A stretch of 59,515 bases of DNA from CAYSJU01 sp964431495. Lineage in GTDB: Bacteria > Omnitrophota > Gorgyraeia > Tantalellales > Tantalellaceae. The notes beneath the pieces were generated by a model. It saw only the letters and a list, made by a program, of their open reading frames with translations, searched no databases and had not been told where the DNA came from. The position numbers and the translations under genes are program-made. Of this stretch, positions 16,901 to 23,902 are shown piece after piece. The number at the start of each line of letters is the position of its first letter. The stretch's first letter is position 1. The stretch lies in assembly GCA_964431495.1 (NCBI GenBank), contig CAYSJU010000010.1, forward strand, positions 1 to 59,515, in the 5' to 3' direction.

Positions 16901-17220
16901 ATACAAGCCGTTTTCTGGAAAAAGAGGGCATACCCAATAAACAAATAAAAAAACTGCACGAAGGCAGGCCCAATATCGCTGACGCGATAATGAACGGAGA
17001 GATCCAGCTTATTATCAATACGCCGATCGGGAGGAACAGCCAGTATGACGACAGCTTTATACGCATGAAGGCCATACAACATAAACTGCCTTATATAACT
17101 ACTATAGCCGCCGCTGAAGCGAGCATTGAAGGGATCAAAGCCATTAAGAAGCATAAAAACATTCCAACAGCGCTCCAGGATTATTATAAGGAGGAAATGA
17201 AAAATGCAGCCAGGCTTTGA
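13996..17220 (+). CDS. carB: carbamoyl-phosphate synthase large subunit
   Basis: A 1074-residue protein of normal CarB length. It holds two homologous halves, each with a biotin-carboxylase-like N-domain and an ATP-grasp domain: KVLIIGSGPIIIGQACEFDYSG with RPAYTMGGTGGG in the first, and KIMILGGGPNRIGQGIEFDYTC with RPSFVLGGRGM in the second, then a C-terminal MGS-like regulatory domain (about 935-1074). It makes carbamoyl phosphate from bicarbonate, ATP and ammonia passed from CarA; carA is not in the window. The start has an excellent ribosome binding site (AAAGGAGGGG). The 3' end overlaps the DUF1846 gene by 17 bases. Confidence 0.98.
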   Translation: MPRREDIKKVLIIGSGPIIIGQACEFDYSGTQACKALREEGYEVVLVNSNPATIMTDPGMADKTYIEPLTVESLEEIIEKERPDALLPNLGGQTGLNLASSLCKQGILEKYGVEIIGVKEDAIARGEDRLAFKETMSKLGLEVPRSQTCNSAEEAEKIAEELKYPVIIRPAYTMGGTGGGVAYNVDELRIIAARGLNASLVHQVLIEESVIGWEELELEVVRDHKNQLITVCFIENIDAMGVHTGDSFCSAPMLTVPEKLQKRMQDASYKIVETIGVIGGTNIQFAHNPGDDRLVVIEINPRTSRSSALASKATGFPIARISTKLAVGLTMDEIPYWRDGTLEKYTPGGEYVVIKFARWAFEKFKQAKDIIGTQMKAVGEVMSIATTFKEAFQKSIRSLEIGRYGLGGAKNFKSLSLDQLKECLAVPSSERIFLMYEALRKGISVEDLHRITYIGRWFIKEMKELVDFEEEIVKNDWKNLSDEKFLKAKEFGFADRYLAGLFGVKEKDVRERRLALGKHARFEPVPVSGVEDAAYYYSTYCTDKDKVPVSSNKKIMILGGGPNRIGQGIEFDYTCVHAAFALRDEGYDSIMVNCNPETVSTDYDTSNKLYFEPLTVEDVLAIYHKEKPDGVIVQFGGQTPLNIAQELKDCGVNILGTSPESIHFAEDRERFRQKMIDLDILQPESGIARSLEEALKIAGEIGYPLMVRPSFVLGGRGMEIVYDEEMLVKYTREAIQVSPEYPMLVDRFLERAVETEVDALCDGKDTFIAGIMEHIEHAGVHSGDSACALPSRNIKEEHMKTMEEYTAKISRELKVVGLINIQFAICEDKVYILEANPRASRTVPFVSKVRGIPVARIATLLMLGKKLKDFPEMKDREPSYVGVKEAVFPFNMFPEVDPLLGPEMRATGEVMGIAGSFPLAFYKAQEAAGSKLPTEGNILLTVADKDKPGLLPVAKELHEMGFSIYATENTSRFLEKEGIPNKQIKKLHEGRPNIADAIMNGEIQLIINTPIGRNSQYDDSFIRMKAIQHKLPYITTIAAAEASIEGIKAIKKHKNIPTALQDYYKEEMKNAARL

Positions 17221-18715
17221 CAACGAAAAATATCTTAAAGAACAGACAGCGGCCATACTCGACAGGGTAAAGCAGTTCGGGGACAAACTCTATCTGGAGT
17301 TCGGCGGAAAGATCGTATATGACTATCATGCCTCGAGAGTCTTGCCCGGATTTTCTCCTGATGTAAAGATGCAGCTCCTCCAGAAACTGGCGAAGAAAGC
17401 GGAAATAATACTCTGCATATACGCCGGCGATATCGAAAGAAAAAAGATGAGAGCGGATTTCGGCATTACCTATGATTCTGACGCTCTCAGGATGATAGAC
17501 GAGTTAAGGGGCCGGGGTCTCGAGATAGCGGGTATAGTCATCACGAGGTTCGCGGATCAGCCGTCGTCCAGGATCTTCAAGAACAAACTCGAGCGCAGGG
17601 GCGTCAGGGTTTATACCCATCGTTACACAAAAGGATATCCTACGGACGTGGACCTCATAGTAAGCGATGAAGGGTATGGTGCAAATGAATATATTGAGAC
17701 CAGTAAGCCGCTTGTTGTAATCACCGGGCCCGGACCCGGGAGCGGAAAACTCGCTACCAGTCTTTCGCAGGTATACCATGAACACAAAAGAGGGGTGAAC
17801 GCGGGATACGCCAAGTTTGAGACATTTCCCATATGGAACATATCGCTCAAGCATCCGGTGAACGTGGCTTATGAGGCAGCCACTGCTGACCTGAAAGACT
17901 TTAATATGATAGATCCTTTTCACCTTGAGGCATACGACAAGGTCGCTATTAATTACAACCGCGATGTAGAAGCGTTCCCCCTGCTTAAGAGGATACTTCA
18001 GAAGATAAAGGGAAATAATATGGTTTATAAATCTCCGACAGATATGGGAGTGAATCGCGCCGGCTTTGGCATAATTGACGATGAGACGGTGAAGGAAGCC
18101 GCAAAACAGGAGATTGTCAGAAGGTATTTCCGGTACGCGTGCGAATACGTGATGGGGTTTGTGGCCAGGGAAACAGTCGATCGGGTGAAACTCCTTGTTG
18201 AAGAGATCGGCATGAAACCCGAGGACAGGCCGGTAGTAGAACCGGCAAGGGAAGCTATGCTGGCCGCGCAAAGACAAGAAAAGGGACATGACGGCATATT
18301 TTGCGGCGCCGCCATACAGCTGTCCGACGGAACCGTTGTAACAGGAAAAAATTCTTCCATAATGCACGCTTCTTCAAGCATTATTTTGAACGCCGTTAAA
18401 AGCATCGCGGAGATACCGGATAAGATACATGTATTGTCCCCGGCCACAATAGGGTCTATCGGAAAGCTCAAGGAAGGTCTGGCAAAGAACCAGGCCGTAA
18501 GCCTTGATCTTGACGAAACGCTTATCGCCCTGAGTATAAGCGCGGCTTCAAATCCCACTGCCCAGCTAGCCATGGAAAAACTGAACGATCTGCGCGGTTG
18601 CGACGCGCATCTTACGCATATGCCCACGCCGGGGGATGAGGCGGGGTTCCGCAAACTCGGGGTGAATCTCACCAGCGAACCTAATTTTGTCACAAAGAGG
18701 CTCTTTGTGACTTGA
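17204..18715 (+). CDS. DUF1846 family protein
   Basis: A 503-residue protein matching the DUF1846/UPF0371 family, which is about this long and known from structural genomics but has no settled function. Visible features include FGGKIVYDYHASRVLPGF at the N-terminus, a P-loop-like GPGPGSGKLATSL near residue 180, and NSSIMHASSSIILNA near 390. The start ATG lies inside the carB 3' end behind AAGGAGG, so translation is coupled to carB. That pairing points to nucleotide or carbamoyl-phosphate metabolism, but the sequence itself does not show a reaction. Confidence 0.88.
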   Translation: MQPGFDNEKYLKEQTAAILDRVKQFGDKLYLEFGGKIVYDYHASRVLPGFSPDVKMQLLQKLAKKAEIILCIYAGDIERKKMRADFGITYDSDALRMIDELRGRGLEIAGIVITRFADQPSSRIFKNKLERRGVRVYTHRYTKGYPTDVDLIVSDEGYGANEYIETSKPLVVITGPGPGSGKLATSLSQVYHEHKRGVNAGYAKFETFPIWNISLKHPVNVAYEAATADLKDFNMIDPFHLEAYDKVAINYNRDVEAFPLLKRILQKIKGNNMVYKSPTDMGVNRAGFGIIDDETVKEAAKQEIVRRYFRYACEYVMGFVARETVDRVKLLVEEIGMKPEDRPVVEPAREAMLAAQRQEKGHDGIFCGAAIQLSDGTVVTGKNSSIMHASSSIILNAVKSIAEIPDKIHVLSPATIGSIGKLKEGLAKNQAVSLDLDETLIALSISAASNPTAQLAMEKLNDLRGCDAHLTHMPTPGDEAGFRKLGVNLTSEPNFVTKRLFVT

Positions 18716-18764
18716 CGGACTTTTCCGGAAAAAAGGACTCTGACTCCTTTGCTGCAATAATTTC

Positions 18765-18793
18765 TTGACAGGGGGTCGACCAGGCGGTATAAT
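18765..18793 (+). promoter_or_regulatory. promoter of fur
   Basis: Both boxes are consensus: TTGACA, 17 bases, TATAAT. The -10 box overlaps the palindrome at 18792..18816. Confidence 0.85.
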
Positions 18794-18816
18794 TGATAAT
18801 GGGAACCATTATCAAT
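18792..18816. promoter_or_regulatory. Fur-box-like perfect palindrome (operator)
   Basis: ATTGATAATGG and CCATTATCAAT form a perfect 11-base inverted repeat around GAA. The half-site GATAATG matches the known Fur-box unit. It covers the transcription start of the Fur-family gene, so bound repressor would block RNA polymerase: a typical autoregulatory operator. Confidence 0.85.
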
Positions 18817-18830
18817 AAGGGGTGATGACT

Positions 18831-19307
18831 ATGCGTGGGAGAAGGGGAATGATCAGGCCGCATTGGCACAGAAGATTCAGGGGTTGTGGATACAGGTTAA
18901 CGGTGCCAAGGAAAGCGATCATGGATGTCTTACAGAAGACAAAAGAGCACCTTAGTGCCGAGGATATATTCCTGGAAGTGCACAAAATACATCCGCAGGT
19001 CGGGCTGACGACCGTGTACAGGACCTTGGAATTATTGACCCAGATGGACCTGATATTCAAGTTCGATTTTGGTGATGGGAGAGCGCGTTATGAGCTGACA
19101 AAAGGGCCGGAGGAAGAACATCACCACCATTTGATCTGTACTAACTGCAACAGGGTGATAAATTATTCTGATTTCATGGACGAAGAAGTAGAGTTTTTGA
19201 AACGGGCTGAAAAGGGCCTCGCTAAAAAATACGATTTTAAGATAAAAAACCATATCATTCGGTTTTATGGATTATGTGACAAATGCAGAAAGAACAAGAG
19301 GAGGTGA
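18831..19307 (+). CDS. fur: Fur-family metal-dependent transcriptional regulator
   Basis: A 158-residue Fur-family repressor. The N-terminal winged helix reads LTVPRKAIMDVLQ...LSAEDIF...VGLTTVYRTLELL; the C-terminal metal and dimer domain has EEHHHHLICTNCNRV (His cluster plus CxxC) and CDKCRK (second CxxC) for a structural zinc. The N-terminus carries a basic extension (MRGRRGMIRPHWHRRFRGCGYR) before the usual domain. ATG 18831 is chosen because AAGGGG lies 9 bases upstream; the GTG and ATG just before it are too close. It heads an operon of NifX-like and DUF5320 genes, which suggests that those genes are iron-regulated. PerR or Zur specificity cannot be excluded. Confidence 0.92.
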   Translation: MRGRRGMIRPHWHRRFRGCGYRLTVPRKAIMDVLQKTKEHLSAEDIFLEVHKIHPQVGLTTVYRTLELLTQMDLIFKFDFGDGRARYELTKGPEEEHHHHLICTNCNRVINYSDFMDEEVEFLKRAEKGLAKKYDFKIKNHIIRFYGLCDKCRKNKRR

Positions 19308-19312
19308 GTACA

Positions 19313-19714
19313 ATGCCAGGAGGAGATGGAACAGGTCCGATGGGATTAGGTTCAAGAACTGGAAGAGCGGCCGGATATTGCGCCGGATATTCTGTCCCCG
19401 GATACATGAACCCGGTTCCGGGTAGAGGTTTTGGGGGCCGTGGCAGAGGATGGTTCGCTTACGGCAGAGGTCGCGGCGGTGGCCGCGGATGGCGCAACGG
19501 GGACTATGCTACCGGTATGCCGGGCTGGATGAGAGCCGGTTATGGGTATCCCGCTTATGGCGGGGGACCGTATCCTTATGTCGCTGAACCCTCGGCTGGG
19601 GACGAAAAAGAGATGCTGAAGGGAGAAGCAGAAGCCCTGAAACAGGAATTAGAAGACATCCAGAGCCGCATCCAGACGTTGGAGAAGGCCCAGAGCCAGG
19701 ATAAAAATGCGTAG
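19313..19714 (+). CDS. DUF5320-like Gly/Arg-rich protein
   Basis: A 133-residue protein starting MPGGDGTGPMGLGSRTGRAAGYC, the hallmark N-terminus of DUF5320 proteins. A glycine-, arginine- and tyrosine-rich centre follows, and then a C-terminal coiled coil (EMLKGEAEALKQELEDIQSRIQTLEKA). Such proteins accompany NifX/NifB-like and MinD-like ATPase genes in anaerobes, and their role is unknown; a link to metal-cluster handling is guessed from context. ATG 19313 is behind GAGGAGGTGAG. Its TAG stop is contributed by the GTAG end of a repeat element. Confidence 0.85.
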   Translation: MPGGDGTGPMGLGSRTGRAAGYCAGYSVPGYMNPVPGRGFGGRGRGWFAYGRGRGGGRGWRNGDYATGMPGWMRAGYGYPAYGGGPYPYVAEPSAGDEKEMLKGEAEALKQELEDIQSRIQTLEKAQSQDKNA

Positions 19715-19763
19715 TGGTTTGATTCATCAAATCCCAAGAGGGTCGGATAAATCCGACCCCTAC
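19711..19763. repeat. two-hairpin GTAG...CTAC repeat element, copy 1
   Basis: The element runs GTAG, then a GGTTTGAT/ATCAAATC hairpin, then a GGTCGGAT/ATCCGACC hairpin, then CCTAC. A second copy with the same order is at 47883..47937. It starts on the stop codon of the DUF5320 gene and ends just before the next ribosome binding site. Confidence 0.8.
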
Positions 19764-19775
19764 ACGGGAGGTAAT

Positions 19776-20153
19776 ATGCGAATAGCAATTTCCGCGGATG
19801 GGCATAGTGTATCTATGCATTTTGGCCGCTGTCCTTCATTTACTTTGATCGATGTTGAAGACGGCAAAATAACAAACAGAGAAACGATCGAGAATCCGGG
19901 ACACCATCCGGGATTTCTGCCCCAGTTTTTTCATGAAAAGGGGGTCAATTATATCGTTGCCGGCGGGATGGGACAAAGGGCGTCTCTTTTGTTTGCCGGG
20001 AAGGGCATCAGGACGGTGCTGGGTGTCAGCGGTACAATAGACGAAGTCATAGCGAAGATCGAGAAAGGCAAACTGGAAAGCGGGGAAAGTCTCTGCAGCC
20101 CTGGAGAAGGAAAGGGGTATGGTGTAGATAAGACGGAATGTGAACACGAATAG
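19776..20153 (+). CDS. NifX/NifB-type dinitrogenase iron-molybdenum cofactor family protein, copy 1
   Basis: A 125-residue single-domain protein of the NifX/MTH1175 fold: MRIAISADGHSVSMHFGRCPSFTLIDVEDG...GHHPGFLPQFF...VNYIVAGGMGQRASLLF. These domains carry or insert Fe-S/FeMo-type clusters; no nitrogenase genes are near, so a general Fe-S or molybdenum-related role is more likely. The ATG at 19776 has GGGAGG upstream; an earlier in-frame ATG at 19707 lies in the repeat and the previous gene. The C-terminal tail is acidic with Cys and His (CEHE). Confidence 0.88.
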   Translation: MRIAISADGHSVSMHFGRCPSFTLIDVEDGKITNRETIENPGHHPGFLPQFFHEKGVNYIVAGGMGQRASLLFAGKGIRTVLGVSGTIDEVIAKIEKGKLESGESLCSPGEGKGYGVDKTECEHE

Positions 20154-20166
20154 GGGAGGTAAATTT

Positions 20167-20532
20167 ATGAAGATCTGTATTACATCAGAGGGAGATAACC
20201 TGGACGCGCAGGTGGATCCGCGCTTTGGAAGATGCCAGTATTTCATCATCGTTGATGCAGATACGCTTGAATTCGAGGCGGTCCAGAATCCAAGCTTAAG
20301 CGCTATGGGCGGAGCCGGGGTTGTATCAGGCCAGCTTATGGCGGAAAAACAGGTCAAATCGGTGTTGACGGGGAACGTTGGACCTAACGCGTTCCATACG
20401 CTGCAGGCGGGAGGCATCGGTGTGATCACCGGGGTATCAGGAAGCATTAAGGAAGCGATCGAAAAATATAAAAACGGAGAATTAAAGCCAACCGATAATC
20501 CAAGTGTAGGTCCGAAGTTCGGCGTGCAGTAA
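20167..20532 (+). CDS. NifX/NifB-type dinitrogenase iron-molybdenum cofactor family protein, copy 2
   Basis: A 121-residue NifX-like protein, MKICITSEGDNLDAQVDPRFGRCQYFIIVDADT...AGVVSGQLMAEKQVKSVLTGNVGPNAFHTLQAGGIGVITG. It shares the fold with the preceding gene but is clearly different in sequence, so the pair are old paralogues. GGGGAGG precedes the ATG. It is 13 bases downstream of copy 1 and within the same operon. Confidence 0.9.
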   Translation: MKICITSEGDNLDAQVDPRFGRCQYFIIVDADTLEFEAVQNPSLSAMGGAGVVSGQLMAEKQVKSVLTGNVGPNAFHTLQAGGIGVITGVSGSIKEAIEKYKNGELKPTDNPSVGPKFGVQ

Positions 20533-20566
20533 GTAATACGGGATGTATAACGATTGGAGGCTCAAA

Positions 20567-20779
20567 ATGCCAGGAGGTAACGGAACGGGCCCGATGGGAC
20601 AGGGCCCGGGATCAGGAATAGGCAGAGGAGGAGGCGGCCGCGGTGGCGGCAGACCAGGCGCCGGTCCCGGAGGATATTGCGTTTGTCCCGGCTGTGGGAC
20701 AAACGTTCCCCATCAACCAGGGGTTCCTTGTGCTTCCGCGAATTGCCCCAAATGCGGGATTACAATGGTCAGAGGGTAG
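20567..20779 (+). CDS. Gly-rich zinc-ribbon-like small protein
   Basis: A 70-residue protein with a DUF5320-type start (MPGGNGTGPMGQGPGSG), a Gly/Arg run, and a C-terminal four-Cys module, CPGCGTNVPHQPGVPC...CPKCG, that should bind zinc or iron. ATG 20567 is preceded by GGAGG. It seems to be a shortened relative of the DUF5320 gene at 19313, with the metal module replacing the coiled coil. The function is unknown; context suggests metal-cluster metabolism. Confidence 0.75.
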   Translation: MPGGNGTGPMGQGPGSGIGRGGGGRGGGRPGAGPGGYCVCPGCGTNVPHQPGVPCASANCPKCGITMVRG

Positions 20780-20788
20780 GATAACCGT

Positions 20789-21080
20789 ATGATCATTTCT
20801 ATCGCGAGCGGAAAAGGCGGCACGGGCAAGACGATATTGACCGCGTCATTTGCCGCGCTGGCACAAAAGAAAGTCATGGCCGATTGCGATGTGGACGCGG
20901 CGGATCTGCACCTTCTTTTGGGTCCGGAAATAAAAGAGCGTCATTTGTTCAGGAGCGGGATGACAGCCGTTATTAACGATAAGCTCTGTGGTCGAGTGCG
21001 GTAGGTGCGTGGCGGTCTGCCGTTTTGCTGCCGTATGCGATGATAGATGGGAAAACTATAATGGAATACAAAGACAGTAA
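20789..21080 (+). pseudogene. broken MinD-superfamily ATPase with ferredoxin insert
   Basis: The N-terminus is a clear MinD/Mrp-type P-loop ATPase: MIISIASGKGGTGKTILTASFAALA...ADCDVDAADLHLLL. The frame ends at 21003 after DKLCGRVR. Shifting by one base at about 20990 restores the expected 4Fe-4S motif (VECGRCVAVCRFAAV), which in this family follows directly. After that the second frame runs to a TAA at 21078 without the rest of the protein. The usual length is about 280 residues. So the gene has at least one frameshift and a 3' deletion. The intact ATPase would be expected to work with the NifX-like proteins upstream. Confidence 0.8.
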
Positions 21081-21104
21081 AGCCAAGAAGGAGGTTGTCA
21101 AAAT

Positions 21105-21737
21105 ATGGAATACACTCCAGAATTAACCGACAAAGAGATCGAAGAAGTTCATAATCATTTCGAAGAAAGACTCACACTCTATAAAAACAGGGGGCTTGAC
21201 TTTGGTAAATACAGGAAGTTCATTCTTGATAAGCTGTCTCCGCTTGAAGGGAGCATTTTGGAGCTTGGCACCGGTACCGGCTATACTACGGTCTCCCTGG
21301 CAAAAGAGGGATACAGGTTCATCTCGATCGACACCGACGAAGAGGCCTTGAAAACAACAGCTTCGAGGCTTGCCCATGAAAATCTGCTTCCAAACGTGAA
21401 ATTTTACGTTATGGACGCTACGCGCCTGGATTTTGACAACAACAGTTTTGATAGCGTAATTGCCGTGAACCTGTTGCATCATGTAGCGAAGATCGAAGAA
21501 CTTCTTTCGGAAGCGGATAGAGTCCTTTGCGCGAAAGGCAAAATGGTGATATCGGATTTTAACGCAAAAGGACGGGAGGTCATAGATTCGGTCCACAATG
21601 AAGAAGGGCGGTCACACGAGCACCCGATCGCGGACAGGGGACAAATACGGTCTTTTTTTGACAAGAAAGGGTACATGATCGAGGAATTCGAAAATACGGG
21701 GCACTGGATCCTGATAGCCGAGGAAAAGCGAATTTAA
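21105..21737 (+). CDS. class I SAM-dependent methyltransferase
   Basis: A 210-residue methyltransferase with motif I ILELGTGTGYTTVSLA, an acidic residue after strand 2 (SIDTDEEAL), motif II-like MDATRLDFDNNSFDSVIAVNLLHHV and post-motif VLCAKGKMVISDF. The substrate cannot be told. It resembles methyltransferases that accompany metalloprotein clusters and arsenic or small-molecule methylation. The ATG follows AAGGAGGTTGTC. It is downstream of the broken ATPase and probably in the same transcript. Confidence 0.88.
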   Translation: MEYTPELTDKEIEEVHNHFEERLTLYKNRGLDFGKYRKFILDKLSPLEGSILELGTGTGYTTVSLAKEGYRFISIDTDEEALKTTASRLAHENLLPNVKFYVMDATRLDFDNNSFDSVIAVNLLHHVAKIEELLSEADRVLCAKGKMVISDFNAKGREVIDSVHNEEGRSHEHPIADRGQIRSFFDKKGYMIEEFENTGHWILIAEEKRI

Positions 21738-21771
21738 GTTCCGGGATAATGAAAAGTAGTGGGAGGCCAAA

Positions 21772-22089
21772 ATGGCGGATTTTAAACAGATAGATGAGGC
21801 AAGAAAATTACTGGGTCTGAGCGAGAGCGCGACTTTTCAGGAGATAAGGGAAGCTTATCGAAGATCATCCCTGAAATACCATCCCGATAAATGCAAGGGT
21901 AAGAGTAAAAAAGAATGTGAAGAGATGTTTAAAAAGATCAACCAGGCGAATGAGACCCTTATGACTTACTGTGCCAATTACCGTTTTTCATTTGAAGAAG
22001 AAAAGGTCAAAGAGGCAAAATCAGACAAGGAAATGAATGAACACTTGAAAAGATTTTATGATGGATGGTGGGGGGATCTGAATATATGA
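21772..22089 (+). CDS. J-domain protein (DnaJ-like)
   Basis: A 105-residue protein with an N-terminal J-domain: EARKLLGLSESATFQEIREAYRRSSLKYHPDKC, with the HPD tripeptide that stimulates DnaK ATPase. There are no Gly/Phe or zinc domains, so it is a short type III J-protein with an unknown client. The tail (about 70-105) is charged and ends WWGDLNI. GGGAGG precedes the ATG. Its TGA overlaps the next ATG (ATGA). Confidence 0.88.
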   Translation: MADFKQIDEARKLLGLSESATFQEIREAYRRSSLKYHPDKCKGKSKKECEEMFKKINQANETLMTYCANYRFSFEEEKVKEAKSDKEMNEHLKRFYDGWWGDLNI

Positions 22090-22413
22090 GCAGCATTTTT
22101 GATAAGTATAATAAGAAGTACGACGCCTGGTATGATAGGAATAAGTTCGCCTATTTGTCGGAACTGGAAGCGATAAAAAGGGTTCTTCCGGAAAAGGGGT
22201 ATGGGGTGGAGATTGGCGTCGGTTCCGGAAGGTTTGCCGCGCCATTAGGGACCAGAGGTAGAAAAAGTAGTAAAGCTGCTAGAAGTATCCGGGTTCAGGG
22301 ACTTTTTATATTTTCAGACCATATTTGATCATCCCGAAAGCATCAACGAGATCCAGGAACCGCGAGAAGGTTATGGAGCGGGCGGATTCGTAGTGATCCG
22401 GGGACTTGCCTGA
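22086..22413 (+). pseudogene. internally deleted SAM methyltransferase
   Basis: The first 55 codons encode the start of a methyltransferase (MSSIFDKYNKKYDAWYDRNKF... GYGVEIGVGSGRFAAPLG, motif I). At about 22245 the frame changes. The +1 frame then gives an equally clear C-terminus, from PEVEKVVKLLEVSGF to GYGAGGFVVIRGLA and a TGA at 22411. Roughly 100-120 residues of the middle, including the rest of the Rossmann fold, are missing. The joined ends suggest one deletion. The start overlaps the J-domain gene stop. Confidence 0.82.
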
Positions 22414-22436
22414 GATCGAACTCACACTAAATATTT

Positions 22437-22465
22437 TTGCAAAGCGCCGGAAATGCGTGTAAAAT
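22437..22465 (+). promoter_or_regulatory. promoter of the MFS transporter gene
   Basis: TTGCAA, 17 bases, TAAAAT. The -10 box ends 8 bases before ATG 22474, so the transcript may be leaderless. Confidence 0.55.
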
Positions 22466-22473
22466 TGGGCATT

Positions 22474-23898
22474 ATGGCAGAGGAACTTGCCGGGGTGCCG
22501 GATTTTACGCTTGAAGAGGCATTGGATAATTCCATATTAACGGAAACACACTGGAGGATATGGTTTTTATCCGCGGCCGGTGTGATGCTGGACGGTTTTG
22601 ATCTCTTTATTATCGGTATATGCATGCCGTTGCTTGTGCGATATTTCGGCGCGCTTCCATGGCAGGCGGGATTGATAGGGGCATCCGCGATAATAGGCGC
22701 GGTTTTTGGCGCTTCTATACTGGGTTCCGTGACGGATAAGTATGGCAGGAAAGCCTTATTTTTATTTAATATGGCGGTCTTGATCGCTTTTGGTATTCTT
22801 TGCGGTTTTGCATGGAGTGTCTGGTCCCTGGTCGCTTTCCGGTTCTTATTGGGCGTAGGAGTCGGAGCGGACTATCCCGTTTGTTCGGCCTACATATCCG
22901 AGTTCATGCCCAAGCGTATCCGGGGCAGGATGCTGATAAGCGCTTTTTCCTTACAGGCGGCAGGCATGCTTTTAGCGGCCGGGCTCGGGCTTGTAGTGCT
23001 TAAGGTCTATCCAAAGGAGGAGGCCTGGAGATGGATATTAGCATTGGGGTCCGTTCCCGCCTCTTTTGTTTTCTTTTTCAGGACTACCGTGCCTGAAAGC
23101 GCGCGGTGGCTTATAGGGAAAAACAGGATTAGAGAGGCGGCGGATATCGTTCAGAAGATCCTTCCTGAGAAAAGGTCGGAGATCAGACGATTACTTGTCA
23201 GGCAGGAAGAAAAAGAGATAAAAGAAAGAAAAACCCAACTTGGTTATGGCAGCCTGTTCCATAAGAAATATATAAGACGGACCATACTGGCAGCGGCTCC
23301 ATGGTTCTTGATGGATATTTCGACTTATGGGGTTGGACTGTTTACCCCGATAATATTAGCGGCACTGGCTGTTCCCGATGCGAGCGGTACGTATGTCGTG
23401 AATGTTTTTTATATTACCGAAGAGGTAGCGCTTCTTGATGCTTTCCTGATAGTCGGTTTTTTGCTTAATATCTGGCTGGTAGAAAAGTGGGGACGTATTA
23501 CTTTACAGATGCTCGGGTTTATAGGCATGGCTTTAGGTCTTGTGATCCTGGCGATCTCAGCGTCTTTACCCGGCGGGAAACATATTGTTCTTGTTTTCAG
23601 TGGCTTTACGATCTTTAATGTATTGATGAACATGGGGCCGAACCCCACCACTTTTACCCTTGCCGCGGAAGTATTCCCCACGGAAATACGCGCTTCGGGT
23701 GAAGGATTTGCCGCGGCCTGGGCAAAGGTAGGGGCGGCGGTAGGCATCTTTTTCCTGCCCGTCCTGAAGGATTCATTGGGAGTTACATGTACACTGATGA
23801 TCATCGCGTGCACGTCATTACTTGGAATGATCGTCACCGCGATTTTCAGGGTCGAGACCAAAGGCATGTCACTGGAACAAATTCAGGGGATAGAATAA
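22474..23898 (+). CDS. MFS transporter, metabolite:H+ symporter / sugar-porter-like
   Basis: A major-facilitator protein of about 474 residues with 12 predicted membrane segments. Signatures include a first helix with DGFDLFIIG, the loop 2-3 motif GSVTDKYGRKALFL, the helix 4-5 region FRFLLGVGVGADYPVCSAYISEFMPKRIRGR, and PESARWL before the central loop. This pattern is that of organic-acid or sugar symporters; the solute is unknown. ATG 22474 fits the promoter position. The in-frame ATG at 22453 lies between the -35 and -10 boxes. No ribosome binding site is visible for either. The SDR gene follows 4 bases after the stop. Confidence 0.87.
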   Translation: MAEELAGVPDFTLEEALDNSILTETHWRIWFLSAAGVMLDGFDLFIIGICMPLLVRYFGALPWQAGLIGASAIIGAVFGASILGSVTDKYGRKALFLFNMAVLIAFGILCGFAWSVWSLVAFRFLLGVGVGADYPVCSAYISEFMPKRIRGRMLISAFSLQAAGMLLAAGLGLVVLKVYPKEEAWRWILALGSVPASFVFFFRTTVPESARWLIGKNRIREAADIVQKILPEKRSEIRRLLVRQEEKEIKERKTQLGYGSLFHKKYIRRTILAAAPWFLMDISTYGVGLFTPIILAALAVPDASGTYVVNVFYITEEVALLDAFLIVGFLLNIWLVEKWGRITLQMLGFIGMALGLVILAISASLPGGKHIVLVFSGFTIFNVLMNMGPNPTTFTLAAEVFPTEIRASGEGFAAAWAKVGAAVGIFFLPVLKDSLGVTCTLMIIACTSLLGMIVTAIFRVETKGMSLEQIQGIE

Positions 23899-23902
23899 TA
23901 AC

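Noticed and set aside
17504..18367. Minus-strand open frame of 287 codons inside the DUF1846 gene
   Set aside because: It is antisense to a family-matching gene, with no start signals and a random-looking product.
19776..20532. Nitrogen-fixation genes
   Set aside because: The two NifX-like proteins are single-domain members of a broad family, and no nifH, nifD, nifK or full nifB is present in the window.
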